Under the pieces are notes generated by a model. The model ran no database searches. It saw only the letters and a list, made by a program, of their open reading frames with translations, and was not told where the DNA came from. From Methylobacterium sp. SyP6R (GTDB lineage Bacteria > Pseudomonadota > Alphaproteobacteria > Rhizobiales > Beijerinckiaceae), in NCBI RefSeq assembly GCF_019216885.1, contig NZ_JAAQRC020000001.1:682001-746000 (forward strand): a stretch of 64,000 nt of DNA, given 5' to 3'. Shown here piece by piece: positions 17,904 through 26,668 of the stretch. Made by a program: the position numbers and the translations under genes. How positions within the stretch are numbered: position 1 is the first letter of the stretch; each line of letters begins with the position of its first letter.

Positions 17904-20195
17904 ATGAGCGAGTCCCGCCCCGTCACCCGCGGCAAGCGCCCGACCTTCACCGACCAGGAGGCGCTGCAATTCCACCAGCAGGGCCGGCCCGGCAAGCTGG
18001 AGGTGGTGGCGACGAAGCCGATGGCGACGCAGCGCGACCTGTCGCTCGCCTACTCGCCCGGCGTCGCGGTGCCGGTGCTCGCCATCGCCGATGACCCGGC
18101 GCTGGCCTACGACTACACCGCCAAGGGCAACCTCGTGGCGGTGATCTCGAACGGCACGGCGATCCTCGGCCTCGGCAACCGTGGCGCGCTCGCCTCGAAG
18201 CCCGTGATGGAGGGCAAGGCGGTCCTGTTCAAGCGCTTCGCCGACATCGATTCCTTCGACCTCGAAGTCGGCACCGAGGACCCGGACGCGTTCATCAACT
18301 GCGTGCGCTATCTCGGGCCGACCTTCGGCGGCATCAACCTGGAGGACATCAAAGCCCCCGAGTGCTTCATCATCGAGGAGCGCCTGCGGGAATTGATGGA
18401 CATCCCGGTCTTCCATGACGACCAGCACGGCACCGCGATCATCTCGGCGGCGGGCATCATCAACGCCCTGCACCTGACCGGCCGCGACATCTCGGAAGCC
18501 AGGCTCGTCGTCAACGGCGCGGGCGCGGCGGGCATCGCCTGCATCGAGCTCGTCAAGGCGCTGGGCTTCCGCTCCGAGAACGTGATCCTTTGCGACACCA
18601 AGGGCGTGGTGTTCCAGGGCCGCACCGAGGGCATGAACCAGTGGAAGTCGGCCCACGCGGTCGCGACCTCGAAGCGGACCCTCGAAGAGGCGATGGAGGG
18701 CGCCGACATCGCGTTCGGCCTCTCGGTCAAGGGCGCGTTCACGCCCGAGATGGTCGCCTCGATGGCGCCGCAGCCGATCATCTTCGCGATGGCGAACCCC
18801 AACCCCGAGATCACCCCCGAGGAGGTGGCGCAGGTCCGCGACGACGCGATCGTGGCGACCGGGCGTTCGGACTATCCGAACCAGGTCAACAACGTGCTGG
18901 GCTTCCCCTACATCTTCCGCGGGGCGCTGGACGTGCACGCGACCACGATCAACATGGAGATGAAGATCGCGGCGGCGCAGGCGCTCGCGGCGCTCGCCCG
19001 CGAGGACGTGCCGGACGAGGTGGCGGCGGCCTACCAGGGCACCCGGCCGCGCTTCGGGCGCGAATACATCATCCCGGTGCCGTTCGATCCGCGCCTGATC
19101 CACACCATCCCGACGGCCGTGGCCAAGGCCGCCATGGAGACCGGCGTCGCCCGCAAGCCCATCGACAACATGGACCGCTACCGGGCCCAGCTCTCGGCAA
19201 GGCGCGATCCCGTCGCCGGCACGCTGAACCGGGTGTTCGAGCGGGTGCGCAAGTATCCCAAGCGCGTCGTCTTCGCCGAGGGCGAGGAGGAGGTGGTGAT
19301 CCGCGCCGCGATCTCCTTCGTCAACCAGGGCCTCGGCACCGCGATCCTGGTCGGCCGCGAGGACCGGGTGATGGCCAATGCCGAGGCCGCCGGCATCGAT
19401 CTCTCGGGCCGCGACAACATCGAGATCCACAACGCCGCGAAGTCCGACCGCAACGGCGTCTACGCGCAGTTCCTCTACGCGCGGATGCAGCGCAAGGGCT
19501 ACCTGTTCCGCGACTGCCAGCGCCTGATCAACCAGGACCGCAACCACTTCGCCGCCTCGATGGTGGCGCTCGGCGACGCCGACGCGATGGTGACGGGAAC
19601 CACCCGCAACTACTCGATCGCGCTCGAGGACGTGCGCCGGGTCATCGACCACAAGCCCGGCCACCGGGTGATCGGCGTCTCGCTCTGCCTCGCCCGCGGC
19701 CGGGTGGTGCTGGTGGCCGACACCGCGATCCACGAGATGCCGAGCGCCGAGGAGATCGCCGGCATCGCCATCGAGGCGGCGGGCGTGGCGCGGCGCCTCG
19801 GCTACGAGCCGCGGGTGGCGCTCCTGTCGTTCTCGACCTTCGGCTTCCCCAAGGCCGAGCGCGCCGAGAAGGTGCAGGAGGCGGTGCGCATCCTCGACGG
19901 GATGCGGGTCGATTTCGAGTATGACGGCGAGATGGCCGCCGACGTGGCGCTGAACAAGGACCTGCTCGCCCAATACCCGTTCAGCCGGCTCAAGCAGCCG
20001 GCCAACGTGCTGGTAATGCCGGCCTTCCACTCGGCGGCGATCTCCACCAAGATGCTGCAGGAACTCGGCGGCGCCCAGGTGCTCGGGCCGCTGATCGTCG
20101 GCCTCGACAAGGCGGTGCAGATCGTCCCGCTCGGCGCGACCGATTCCGACATCGTCAACATGGCGGCGCTGGCGGCCTACAACATTGGCGGCTGA
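17904..20195 (+). CDS. maeB: NADP-dependent malic enzyme with phosphotransacetylase-like tail
   Basis: 763 residues, the large MaeB type. The N-terminal two-thirds is malic enzyme ([49 protein letters not shown] with the metal Asp, [15 protein letters not shown] for the nucleotide). The C-terminal third (about 445-763; [43 protein letters not shown]) is a phosphotransacetylase-like domain that in this family senses acetyl-CoA and controls activity. It converts malate to pyruvate and NADPH, feeding anabolism during growth on C2 or C4 compounds. A terminator-like hairpin follows the stop. Confidence 0.95.
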   Translation: MSESRPVTRGKRPTFTDQEALQFHQQGRPGKLEVVATKPMATQRDLSLAYSPGVAVPVLAIADDPALAYDYTAKGNLVAVISNGTAILGLGNRGALASKPVMEGKAVLFKRFADIDSFDLEVGTEDPDAFINCVRYLGPTFGGINLEDIKAPECFIIEERLRELMDIPVFHDDQHGTAIISAAGIINALHLTGRDISEARLVVNGAGAAGIACIELVKALGFRSENVILCDTKGVVFQGRTEGMNQWKSAHAVATSKRTLEEAMEGADIAFGLSVKGAFTPEMVASMAPQPIIFAMANPNPEITPEEVAQVRDDAIVATGRSDYPNQVNNVLGFPYIFRGALDVHATTINMEMKIAAAQALAALAREDVPDEVAAAYQGTRPRFGREYIIPVPFDPRLIHTIPTAVAKAAMETGVARKPIDNMDRYRAQLSARRDPVAGTLNRVFERVRKYPKRVVFAEGEEEVVIRAAISFVNQGLGTAILVGREDRVMANAEAAGIDLSGRDNIEIHNAAKSDRNGVYAQFLYARMQRKGYLFRDCQRLINQDRNHFAASMVALGDADAMVTGTTRNYSIALEDVRRVIDHKPGHRVIGVSLCLARGRVVLVADTAIHEMPSAEEIAGIAIEAAGVARRLGYEPRVALLSFSTFGFPKAERAEKVQEAVRILDGMRVDFEYDGEMAADVALNKDLLAQYPFSRLKQPANVLVMPAFHSAAISTKMLQELGGAQVLGPLIVGLDKAVQIVPLGATDSDIVNMAALAAYNIGG

Positions 20196-20204
20196 GGGAA
20201 GCCT

Positions 20205-20222
20205 GGGAGCCGTTCGGCTCCC
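20205..20222 (+). terminator. Hairpin after the malic enzyme gene
   Basis: gggagcc and ggctccc pair perfectly around gttc, 10 bp past the stop of the malic enzyme gene. The tract behind it (ttccatcc) is pyrimidine-rich but not a true T run, so termination may be partial. Confidence 0.5.
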
Positions 20223-20238
20223 TTCCATCCCATCCTCA

Positions 20239-20362
20239 ACCTCATCCTGAGGTGTCGGTCCATCATCGATGGACCGACCTCGAAGGAGGGCTCCGGGGAT
20301 CCCAGCGACATCTGGAGCCCTCCTTCGAGGCTGCTGCAAGCAGCAGCACCTCAGGATGAGGT
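20239..20362. repeat. Dispersed palindromic repeat family 1, copy A
   Basis: The ends acctcatcctgaggt and acctcaggatgaggt are reverse complements, and each is itself a near-palindrome. Inside, cctcgaaggagggctcc pairs with ggagccctccttcgagg. The whole 124 bp can fold into a long nested hairpin. The right end contains the stop codon of the convergent metallophosphoesterase gene. Other copies are at 28839, 31545, 39300 and 54993. Confidence 0.85.
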
Positions 20363-20971
20363 CGCGGGTGGAATCACTGCTTCCGTCGATCCGTCGCGAT
20401 CCCTCGTCGCAGCCTCCTCCCGGGCCCGGTCCCGCACCAGCTCCTCCGGCACCAGAGTCGCCGCATCCTGGCGGGCCGCCAGGGCCGCCAGCCGCACCGG
20501 CCGGTACTCCCAGGCATCGACCCCGACATCGCAGGAGCGGGTGGTGTCCGGCAGCGTGCCGTGGGTGTGGCCGTAGAGGTGGCGGGTGCCGCGCCACAGG
20601 CCGGGCCAGGCCCGGTGGGCGTAATGCGCCAGGAACAGCCGCCACTCGCGGCCCTCCTCCCGCAGAGTGACCCGCGCGCTCTCCACCGGCGGATCGGCCC
20701 AGGGCAGGTCGAGGACGCGGTTGCTGTCGTGGTTGCCGCGCACCAGGCGCTTGATGCCGTTCAACCGTGAGAAGATCGCCGCGCAATGCGCGCGCTCGGC
20801 ATGGGCGGCGAAGTCGCCGACATGCCAGACCTCGTCCTCGGGCCCGACGACGGCGTTCCAATGAGCCACCAGGGTTTCGTCGTGATGGTCGATGGAGGTG
20901 AACAGGCGGCCGCGCTGGCGCAGGATGTGGCTGTCGCCGAAATGCGTGTCGGCGGTGAAGAAGACGGCCAT
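20351..20971 (-). CDS. Metallophosphoesterase
   Basis: 206 residues of the calcineurin-like phosphoesterase fold: FFTADTHFGDSHIL (D-x-H), VWHVGDFAAH (GD), VRGNHDSN (GNHD), and LYGHTHG with the last metal His. Two metal ions should sit in the active site. It is a small cytoplasmic member; related proteins cut phosphodiesters or nucleotides, but the substrate cannot be predicted. Its last codons and stop lie inside a dispersed repeat, so the C-terminus (STEAVIPPATSS) has probably been replaced by repeat sequence. A much longer upstream start is unlikely because the DTHFG strand must be near the N-terminus. Confidence 0.87.
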   Translation of the reverse strand: MAVFFTADTHFGDSHILRQRGRLFTSIDHHDETLVAHWNAVVGPEDEVWHVGDFAAHAERAHCAAIFSRLNGIKRLVRGNHDSNRVLDLPWADPPVESARVTLREEGREWRLFLAHYAHRAWPGLWRGTRHLYGHTHGTLPDTTRSCDVGVDAWEYRPVRLAALAARQDAATLVPEELVRDRAREEAATRDRDGSTEAVIPPATSS

Positions 20972-21137
20972 GCCCACCCGGTGCGCCAGCGTGACGGATG
21001 CGGACAAGATGGGGCGGCCGGCGCCGCCGGCACGGGACGGATCGCCGCGTCGGCTTTTCGCGAAGCCGGCGGGAATACCCCGCCGGACAGGATTCTCGTC
21101 GCTTTCCGATCGGTCGCTTTGCGATGCCGAACGCGTA

Positions 21138-21401
21138 TCAGTAGTTCCGGCCCGCGCCGTAGCCGTAGCCGTCGCGCGGGCGCACCCGGGCGCCGTAATC
21201 GACGTCGCGCTGGGCGTTTCGCTTGGCCAGCGCCCGGCCGGCAAGGCAGCCCGCCACGGCGCCGACGACCCCGCGCTCGGCCAGGTAATGCCCGGCGATG
21301 CCGCCGATGATCGCTCCCTTGATGCAGCCCTTCGCCTCCGCCGCGCCGACGCCCACCAGCGTCACGACCGCCACCAAAGCCGCCCTCGCCACATTGCGCA
21401 T
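21138..21401 (-). CDS. Small exported glycine-zipper protein
   Basis: 87 residues. A signal peptide (MRNVARAALVAVVTLVGVGAAEA) is followed by a Gly/Ala-rich helix pair (KGAIIGGIAGHYLAERGVVGAVAGCLAGRALA) of the glycine-zipper type and a short Tyr/Gly-rich tail (DGYGYGAGRNY). Similar proteins sit in the periplasm or outer membrane; function is unknown. It is well supported by the signal peptide but there is no informative neighbour. Confidence 0.65.
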   Translation of the reverse strand: MRNVARAALVAVVTLVGVGAAEAKGCIKGAIIGGIAGHYLAERGVVGAVAGCLAGRALAKRNAQRDVDYGARVRPRDGYGYGAGRNY

Positions 21402-21608
21402 GATGCCTCCTCGCAGTCTCGCGACCTATTCAACGGCCAGGCTCGGCCACCGTTCCGTGGCGGCAGGTTCCGGAAGGGAGCGGCGGCGGGTGCCGCCCCG
21501 GCCGGCAGAGGCGTGGCAGGCTTGACCTTTCCCGGCTTGACCCAGACGGTGGTCAACGATTCTTTACCGGCGGCCGTTATGACAGCACGGCTGACCCGCC
21601 GAGGTGAC

Positions 21609-23624
21609 ATGTCAGAACCAGGCAGCCAGGAACCGGGCTCCGACATGCCGCGCCGTGGCGACGGTCCGGACCTGCGCGCCTCGATCCGGCGCGACCAGCT
21701 CGAGGCGGTGCGCCGCAGCGTGCAGCAGGCCATGCCGGTCAACGCGCTGCTCGGCGCCACCGGGGCGCTGGTCGCCGCCCAGGCCGGCCACGGGCGTGCG
21801 GGCCTCGCCTGGTTCGCGGTGTCGTCGCTCGTCAACCTCACCCGGTTCGGCCTGTGCCGGGCGCCCTGCCTCGGCCTTGCCGCCCCCGAGGGCTCGCCGC
21901 CGGACCAGGCCCGGGCCGCCGCCGGCGCGGTCGACCGGCACCTGCAGCTCGCCACCCTGGCGGCGTTCCTGTCGGGCCTCGTCTGGTCCCTGGTGGCGCT
22001 CCTGTGCGACGGCTACACCGCGCCCCAGACCCTGTTCTACCTCGTCGTCGTCTGCGGCATCACCGCCGGGGCCGTCACCCACGGCATGGCCTACGCGGCG
22101 ATTCCCGCGAGCTTCATCACGCCGCCGCTCCTGACGGTGGCCGGCTGCCTCGCCTGGACCGGCGGCTTCGACCGGACCTGCCTCGCCCTCACGGTGCTGC
22201 TCTACCTCGCGGCGCTCCTGCGCAGCGCCATCGAGACCGAGCGGGGCTTTCGCCGGACCTCCCGGCTGAAGAACGAGGCCACGGCGCTCGCCCGCGCCCG
22301 CCACGAGGCGCATGCGGCGGCAAGCAGCCTCGCCGACGAGATGCGCCGGCGCGCCACCCACGATGCCCTCACCGGGCTGATGAACCGGGCCGGCTTCGCG
22401 CAAGCGGCGGAAGCGCGGATCCGCCGGCCCGGACCGGCGCCCTGCCTGATGCTGCTCGACCTCGACGGCTTCAAGTCGGTCAACGACGTCTACGGCCACT
22501 CGACCGGCGACCGGGTGCTGGCCGAGGTGGCGCAGCGCCTGCGCCGGACCCTGCCGCCGGAGGCGCTGGCGGCCCGTTTCGGCGGCGACGAGTTCGCGGT
22601 GCTGTACGACCCCTGCGCCGGATGGCCGCCCGCCGACCTGGCGGCGGCCCTGATCGGGGCGGTGGTCGAGCCGTTCGAGAGCTTCGATGCCGGCCGCCTC
22701 GGCGTCAGCATCGGCCTGTGCCACGCCCACGGGCCCAGCCTGACCCAGATGCTGAGCTGCGCCGACGACGCGCTCTACGCCGCCAAGGCCGCCGGGCGGA
22801 ACCGCTTCCGGATCTTCGACGAGGGCCTGCGCCGTCGCCTGGAGATGCGGCGCGACAGCGAGCGCGACCTCTCGCACGCCCTCGCCGAGACCGGCCTCGC
22901 GGTCTGGTTCCAACCGATCTTCGGCGAGGGCGGTACCCGCATCGCCGGGCTCGAAGCGTTGGTGCGCTGGAACCACCCGGTCCATGGCTGGATCCCGCCC
23001 GGCGAGATCGTCGCCGCCGCCGCCCGGTCCGGCCTGACCGAATCGCTCCTGCGCTTCATCCTGGAGCAGGTCTGCGGCGCGATGCAGGCCTTGCGCGCCG
23101 CCGGCATCCGCGACGTCCGGGTGGCGATGAACGTCTCGCCGCGGGAGATGGCGCAGATCCCGGTCGACGAGATCGTGCTCGACCGCCTGCGGGCGCTGGG
23201 CTTGGCACCGTTGCTCCTCGAGATCGAGATCACCGAGGAGACCGCCCTCGATATCGAGGCGGTGCAGGACAAGCTCCTCGCCCTGTCCCGCGCCGGCATC
23301 CGGGTGGCCCTCGACGATTTCGGCGTCGGCTATTCGTCGCTCGCCTCCCTGCGCCAGCTGCGGGCGGGCCGGGTCAAGATCGACCGCAGCCTCGTCACCG
23401 GCCTGTCGGCCTCCGACGACAAGCGCGGGCTGGTCCAGACGGTGCTCGGCCTCGGCCGGACGCTCGGCCTCGAAGTGGTGGCCGAGGGCGTCGAGACGGC
23501 GGACGACCTCGCCACCCTGCGCGCCCTCGGCTGCCCGTTCCTCCAGGGCTACCATCTCGGCCGGCCGGTCCCGGCCGACCAGGCGCTCCGCCAGGTCCTG
23601 GCCCACCGCACGGATGCGGCCTGA
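21609..23624 (+). CDS. Membrane-bound GGDEF-EAL protein (c-di-GMP turnover)
   Basis: 671 residues. About 40-210 holds four to five hydrophobic helices (NALLGATGALVAAQAGHG, LATLAAFLSGLVWSLVALLC, FYLVVVCGITAGAVTHG, LTVLLYLAALL). A short coiled linker leads to GGDEF (FGGDEFAVLY, intact) and EAL (GLEALVRWNHP, NVSPREM, EITEETALD, DDFGVGYSSLASL, EGVET). So both synthase and phosphodiesterase residues are present. The RxxD inhibition site before GGDEF is absent. Which activity dominates cannot be told from the sequence. The sensory membrane part has no named domain. Confidence 0.9.
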   Translation: MSEPGSQEPGSDMPRRGDGPDLRASIRRDQLEAVRRSVQQAMPVNALLGATGALVAAQAGHGRAGLAWFAVSSLVNLTRFGLCRAPCLGLAAPEGSPPDQARAAAGAVDRHLQLATLAAFLSGLVWSLVALLCDGYTAPQTLFYLVVVCGITAGAVTHGMAYAAIPASFITPPLLTVAGCLAWTGGFDRTCLALTVLLYLAALLRSAIETERGFRRTSRLKNEATALARARHEAHAAASSLADEMRRRATHDALTGLMNRAGFAQAAEARIRRPGPAPCLMLLDLDGFKSVNDVYGHSTGDRVLAEVAQRLRRTLPPEALAARFGGDEFAVLYDPCAGWPPADLAAALIGAVVEPFESFDAGRLGVSIGLCHAHGPSLTQMLSCADDALYAAKAAGRNRFRIFDEGLRRRLEMRRDSERDLSHALAETGLAVWFQPIFGEGGTRIAGLEALVRWNHPVHGWIPPGEIVAAAARSGLTESLLRFILEQVCGAMQALRAAGIRDVRVAMNVSPREMAQIPVDEIVLDRLRALGLAPLLLEIEITEETALDIEAVQDKLLALSRAGIRVALDDFGVGYSSLASLRQLRAGRVKIDRSLVTGLSASDDKRGLVQTVLGLGRTLGLEVVAEGVETADDLATLRALGCPFLQGYHLGRPVPADQALRQVLAHRTDAA

Positions 23625-23727
23625 CCCTTTCGGATATCCTCCGCGCGGAGATCATGCGCGCGACTGGCCGCCGGGCTAGTCTTCCCGAGCCTCCGACTTC
23701 GTCCGCTCGCCAAACGACAGGCCGCTC

Positions 23728-25230
23728 ATGTTCCCGAAGCCCCACGCCGCGCTCACGCCGAACACCTTCGCGTTCGAGAGCCTGCCGCTCGTCGCGCCCA
23801 CGGGGTTTCGCGAGTACGATGCCCGCTGGCTGTTTCCGAAGGACCTCAACCTGATGGGGGTCCAGGCGCTGGGCCTCGGCCTCGGCACGCTCGTCCACGA
23901 GCTCGGCGTGCGCCCCGACATCGTCACCGGCCACGATTTCCGCGCCTACTCGGCATCGATCAAGCTGGCACTCATCGCCGGCATGCAGGCCGCGGGCCTG
24001 CGGGTGCAGGATATCGGCCTCTGCCTCTCGCCGATGGCCTATTTCGGCCAGTTCGCCCTCGATTGCCCCTGCGTGGCGATGGTCACCGCCTCGCACAACG
24101 ACAACGGCTGGACCGGCGTGAAGATGGGCGCCGAGCGCCCGATGACCTTCGGCCCGGCCGAGATGGGCCGCCTCAAGGAGATCGTGCTCTCGGGCGAGTT
24201 CCGGTACCGCGACGGTGGCGGCTATCGCTTCGTGCCCGATTTTTCGAAGACCTATCTCGACGACCTGATGTCCCGGGCGCGCCCGCTGACCCGCAAGCTC
24301 AAGGTCGTGGCCGCCTGCGGCAACGGCACGGCGGGCGCCTTCGCGCCCGGGCTGCTGGAGCGCCTCGGCTGCGAGGTGGTGCCGCTGGATGTGGAAGCCG
24401 ACGCCACCTTCCCGCGCTACAACCCGAACCCCGAGGACATGGCGATGCTGCACGCCATCGCCGACACCGTGAAGGCCACCGGCGCCGATGTGGGTCTCGG
24501 CTTCGACGGCGACGGCGACCGCTGCGGCGTGGTCGACGAGAAGGGCCACGAGATCTTCGCCGACAAGGTCGGGGTGATGCTCGCCCGCGACCTCTCGCTT
24601 CAATATCCCGATGCCCGCTTCGTCGTCGACGTGAAGTCGACGGGCCTCTTCGCTTCCGATCCGGAGCTGAAGGCGCGCGGCGTCGAGACCGACTATTGGA
24701 AGACGGGCCATTCCTACATCAAGCGCCGGGTCAACGAGCTGAACGCGCTGGCCGGGTTCGAGAAATCGGGCCACTTCTTCTTCAACGCGCCGGTGGGCCG
24801 CGGCTACGACGACGGGCTCCTCACGGCGATCGCCGTGATCGAGATGCTCGACCGCAACCCGGACAGGAGCCTGTCGCAGCTCTACGCTGCGCTCCCCACC
24901 ACCTTCGGCTCGCCGACGATGTCGCCGCATTGCGCCGACGAGGAGAAGTACGGCGTGGTCGAGCGGGTGACGGCGCGCTTCCGGGAGATGCACGAGCGCG
25001 GTGAGACGCTCGGCGGTGCGGCGATCACCGGTCTCGTCACGGTGAACGGGGTGCGGGTCTCCACCGCGGACGGCACCTGGGGCCTGGTACGGGCCTCCTC
25101 GAACAAGCCGGAGCTGGTCGTGGTGGTCGAGAGTCCGGTCTCGCGGGCGCGGCTGGAGGAGATGTTCCGGGCGGTGGACGGCGTGCTGCGCGAGAACCCG
25201 CAGGTCGGCACCTACAACCAGACGATCTGA
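23728..25230 (+). CDS. Phosphomannomutase/phosphoglucomutase
   Basis: 500 residues of the alpha-D-phosphohexomutase family. The phosphoserine loop is TASHNDNGWTGVKMG, the metal loop DGDGDRCGVVDE, and the sugar-binding loop FEKSGHFFF, with a C-terminal phosphate-binding region (VRASSNKPELVVVVES). It interconverts hexose 1- and 6-phosphates for exopolysaccharide, LPS or glycogen precursors. The gene stands alone with a short gap to the next gene. Whether mannose or glucose phosphate is preferred is not visible. Confidence 0.93.
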   Translation: MFPKPHAALTPNTFAFESLPLVAPTGFREYDARWLFPKDLNLMGVQALGLGLGTLVHELGVRPDIVTGHDFRAYSASIKLALIAGMQAAGLRVQDIGLCLSPMAYFGQFALDCPCVAMVTASHNDNGWTGVKMGAERPMTFGPAEMGRLKEIVLSGEFRYRDGGGYRFVPDFSKTYLDDLMSRARPLTRKLKVVAACGNGTAGAFAPGLLERLGCEVVPLDVEADATFPRYNPNPEDMAMLHAIADTVKATGADVGLGFDGDGDRCGVVDEKGHEIFADKVGVMLARDLSLQYPDARFVVDVKSTGLFASDPELKARGVETDYWKTGHSYIKRRVNELNALAGFEKSGHFFFNAPVGRGYDDGLLTAIAVIEMLDRNPDRSLSQLYAALPTTFGSPTMSPHCADEEKYGVVERVTARFREMHERGETLGGAAITGLVTVNGVRVSTADGTWGLVRASSNKPELVVVVESPVSRARLEEMFRAVDGVLRENPQVGTYNQTI

Positions 25231-25325
25231 CGGCGTCCGCGCTTCCCCGCCGCAACCGATGGGCTTAGGTCTCTCCTCGTACCGCGCACCCGCCGAACGG
25301 GCGCCGGCCGGGAGGAGACCCACCG

Positions 25326-26531
25326 ATGCAACCGATTCTCGACGCCTACGACGCCCGCGCCATCCTGCCGGAGGATGGCTGCGCCGGAGCGCTGGCCGGC
25401 CGGATCTGGCGGCCGGAGCTGAACGGGCCGAGCGTCGTGGCGGTGCGGCCGGGCGCCGGCGGCGCACCGGACCTCGTCGACATCACCCGGGCCTTCCCGA
25501 CCATCCGCGACCTGTGCGAGACGCCCGATCCGGCGGGCGCCCTGCGGGGAGCCGCGGGCGAGACGGTCGGGGCCCTCGACGCGGTTCTGGCCAACACGCC
25601 CCCCGACACCCGCGACCCGTCGAAGCCCTGGCTGCTTGCCCCCATCGACCTCCAGGCGGTCAAGGCCGCCGGCGTGACCTTCGCGGTCTCGATGCTGGAG
25701 CGGGTGATCGAGGAGCGGGCCCGGGGCAACCCGGACGCCGCGGCGGCGATCCGCCAGGAGGTCGGGCGGCTCGTCGGCGACGACCTGCGCCGGCTTAAGC
25801 CCGGCTCGCCCGAGGCGATGGCGCTGAAGGCCGTGCTGGTGGCGCAAGGCGCCTGGAGCCAGTATCTCGAGGTCGGCATCGGCCCCGACGCCGAGATCTT
25901 CACCAAGGCCCAGCCGCTCTCCTCCGTCGGCTGCGGCCAGGAGGCGGGGCTGCATCCGGGCTCGCAATGGAACAACCCGGAGCCCGAGGTCGCCCTGGTG
26001 GTGGCCTCCGACCAGCGCATCGTCGGGGCGACGCTCGGCAACGACGTCAACCTGCGCGATTTCGAGGGCCGCTCGGCCCTGCTCTTGGGCAAGGCCAAGG
26101 ACAACGCCGCCTCCTGCGCGCTGGGCCCGTTCCTGCGCCTGTTCGACGACGGCTTCTCCCTCGACCATGTCCGCCGCACGGTGGTGAGCCTGGAGGTGAC
26201 GGGCGACGACGGATTCAAGCTCGCGGGCACCTCGGCCCTGTCGGAGATCAGCCGCGACCCGGCCGACCTCGTCGACGCGATGATGGGCGGGACCCACCAG
26301 TATCCGGACGGCGCGGTCCTGTTCCTCGGCACGATGTTCGCGCCGGTCGAGGACCGGGGCGCACCGGGCCAGGGCTTCACCCACAAGGTCGGCGACCGGG
26401 TGGTGATCCGCAGCCCGGCGCTGGGGGCGCTGGTCAACCGCATGCGCCATTGCCAGGATTGCGAGCCCTGGACCCTCGGCGCGGCGGCGCTGATGCGCAA
26501 CCTCGCCGCCCGCGGGCTGCTGCACGGCTGA
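25326..26531 (+). CDS. Fumarylacetoacetate hydrolase family protein
   Basis: 401 residues. The C-terminal FAH core has the metal-binding EPE motif in WNNPEPEVALVV, and then LGNDVNLRDFEGRSALLLGKAKDNAASCALGPFL and a later GTMFAP. The first 130 residues form a different, family-specific N-terminal domain. FAH enzymes hydrolyse or dehydrate beta-keto acids with a divalent metal. Related longer alphaproteobacterial members act in sugar-acid breakdown, but the substrate here is unknown. It lies alone in the + direction, 95 bp after the phosphohexomutase. Confidence 0.82.
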   Translation: MQPILDAYDARAILPEDGCAGALAGRIWRPELNGPSVVAVRPGAGGAPDLVDITRAFPTIRDLCETPDPAGALRGAAGETVGALDAVLANTPPDTRDPSKPWLLAPIDLQAVKAAGVTFAVSMLERVIEERARGNPDAAAAIRQEVGRLVGDDLRRLKPGSPEAMALKAVLVAQGAWSQYLEVGIGPDAEIFTKAQPLSSVGCGQEAGLHPGSQWNNPEPEVALVVASDQRIVGATLGNDVNLRDFEGRSALLLGKAKDNAASCALGPFLRLFDDGFSLDHVRRTVVSLEVTGDDGFKLAGTSALSEISRDPADLVDAMMGGTHQYPDGAVLFLGTMFAPVEDRGAPGQGFTHKVGDRVVIRSPALGALVNRMRHCQDCEPWTLGAAALMRNLAARGLLHG

Positions 26532-26668
26532 GAATCCGGTCGCAGGCCTTCACGCCGTGACATTACCGTCACGGAAACCGTAGACCCCTGTCCCGGGCAA
26601 GCGTGGCCGGTTGCCAGGAATATAGCAATGGCTATACCTGGCTGCCGGACCAGGACGGGGAAGCGGCG

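Noticed and set aside
17811..20861. Minus-strand open frame of 1016 codons opposite the malic enzyme
   Set aside because: Antisense shadow of maeB; composition is unlike a protein and no motif is present.
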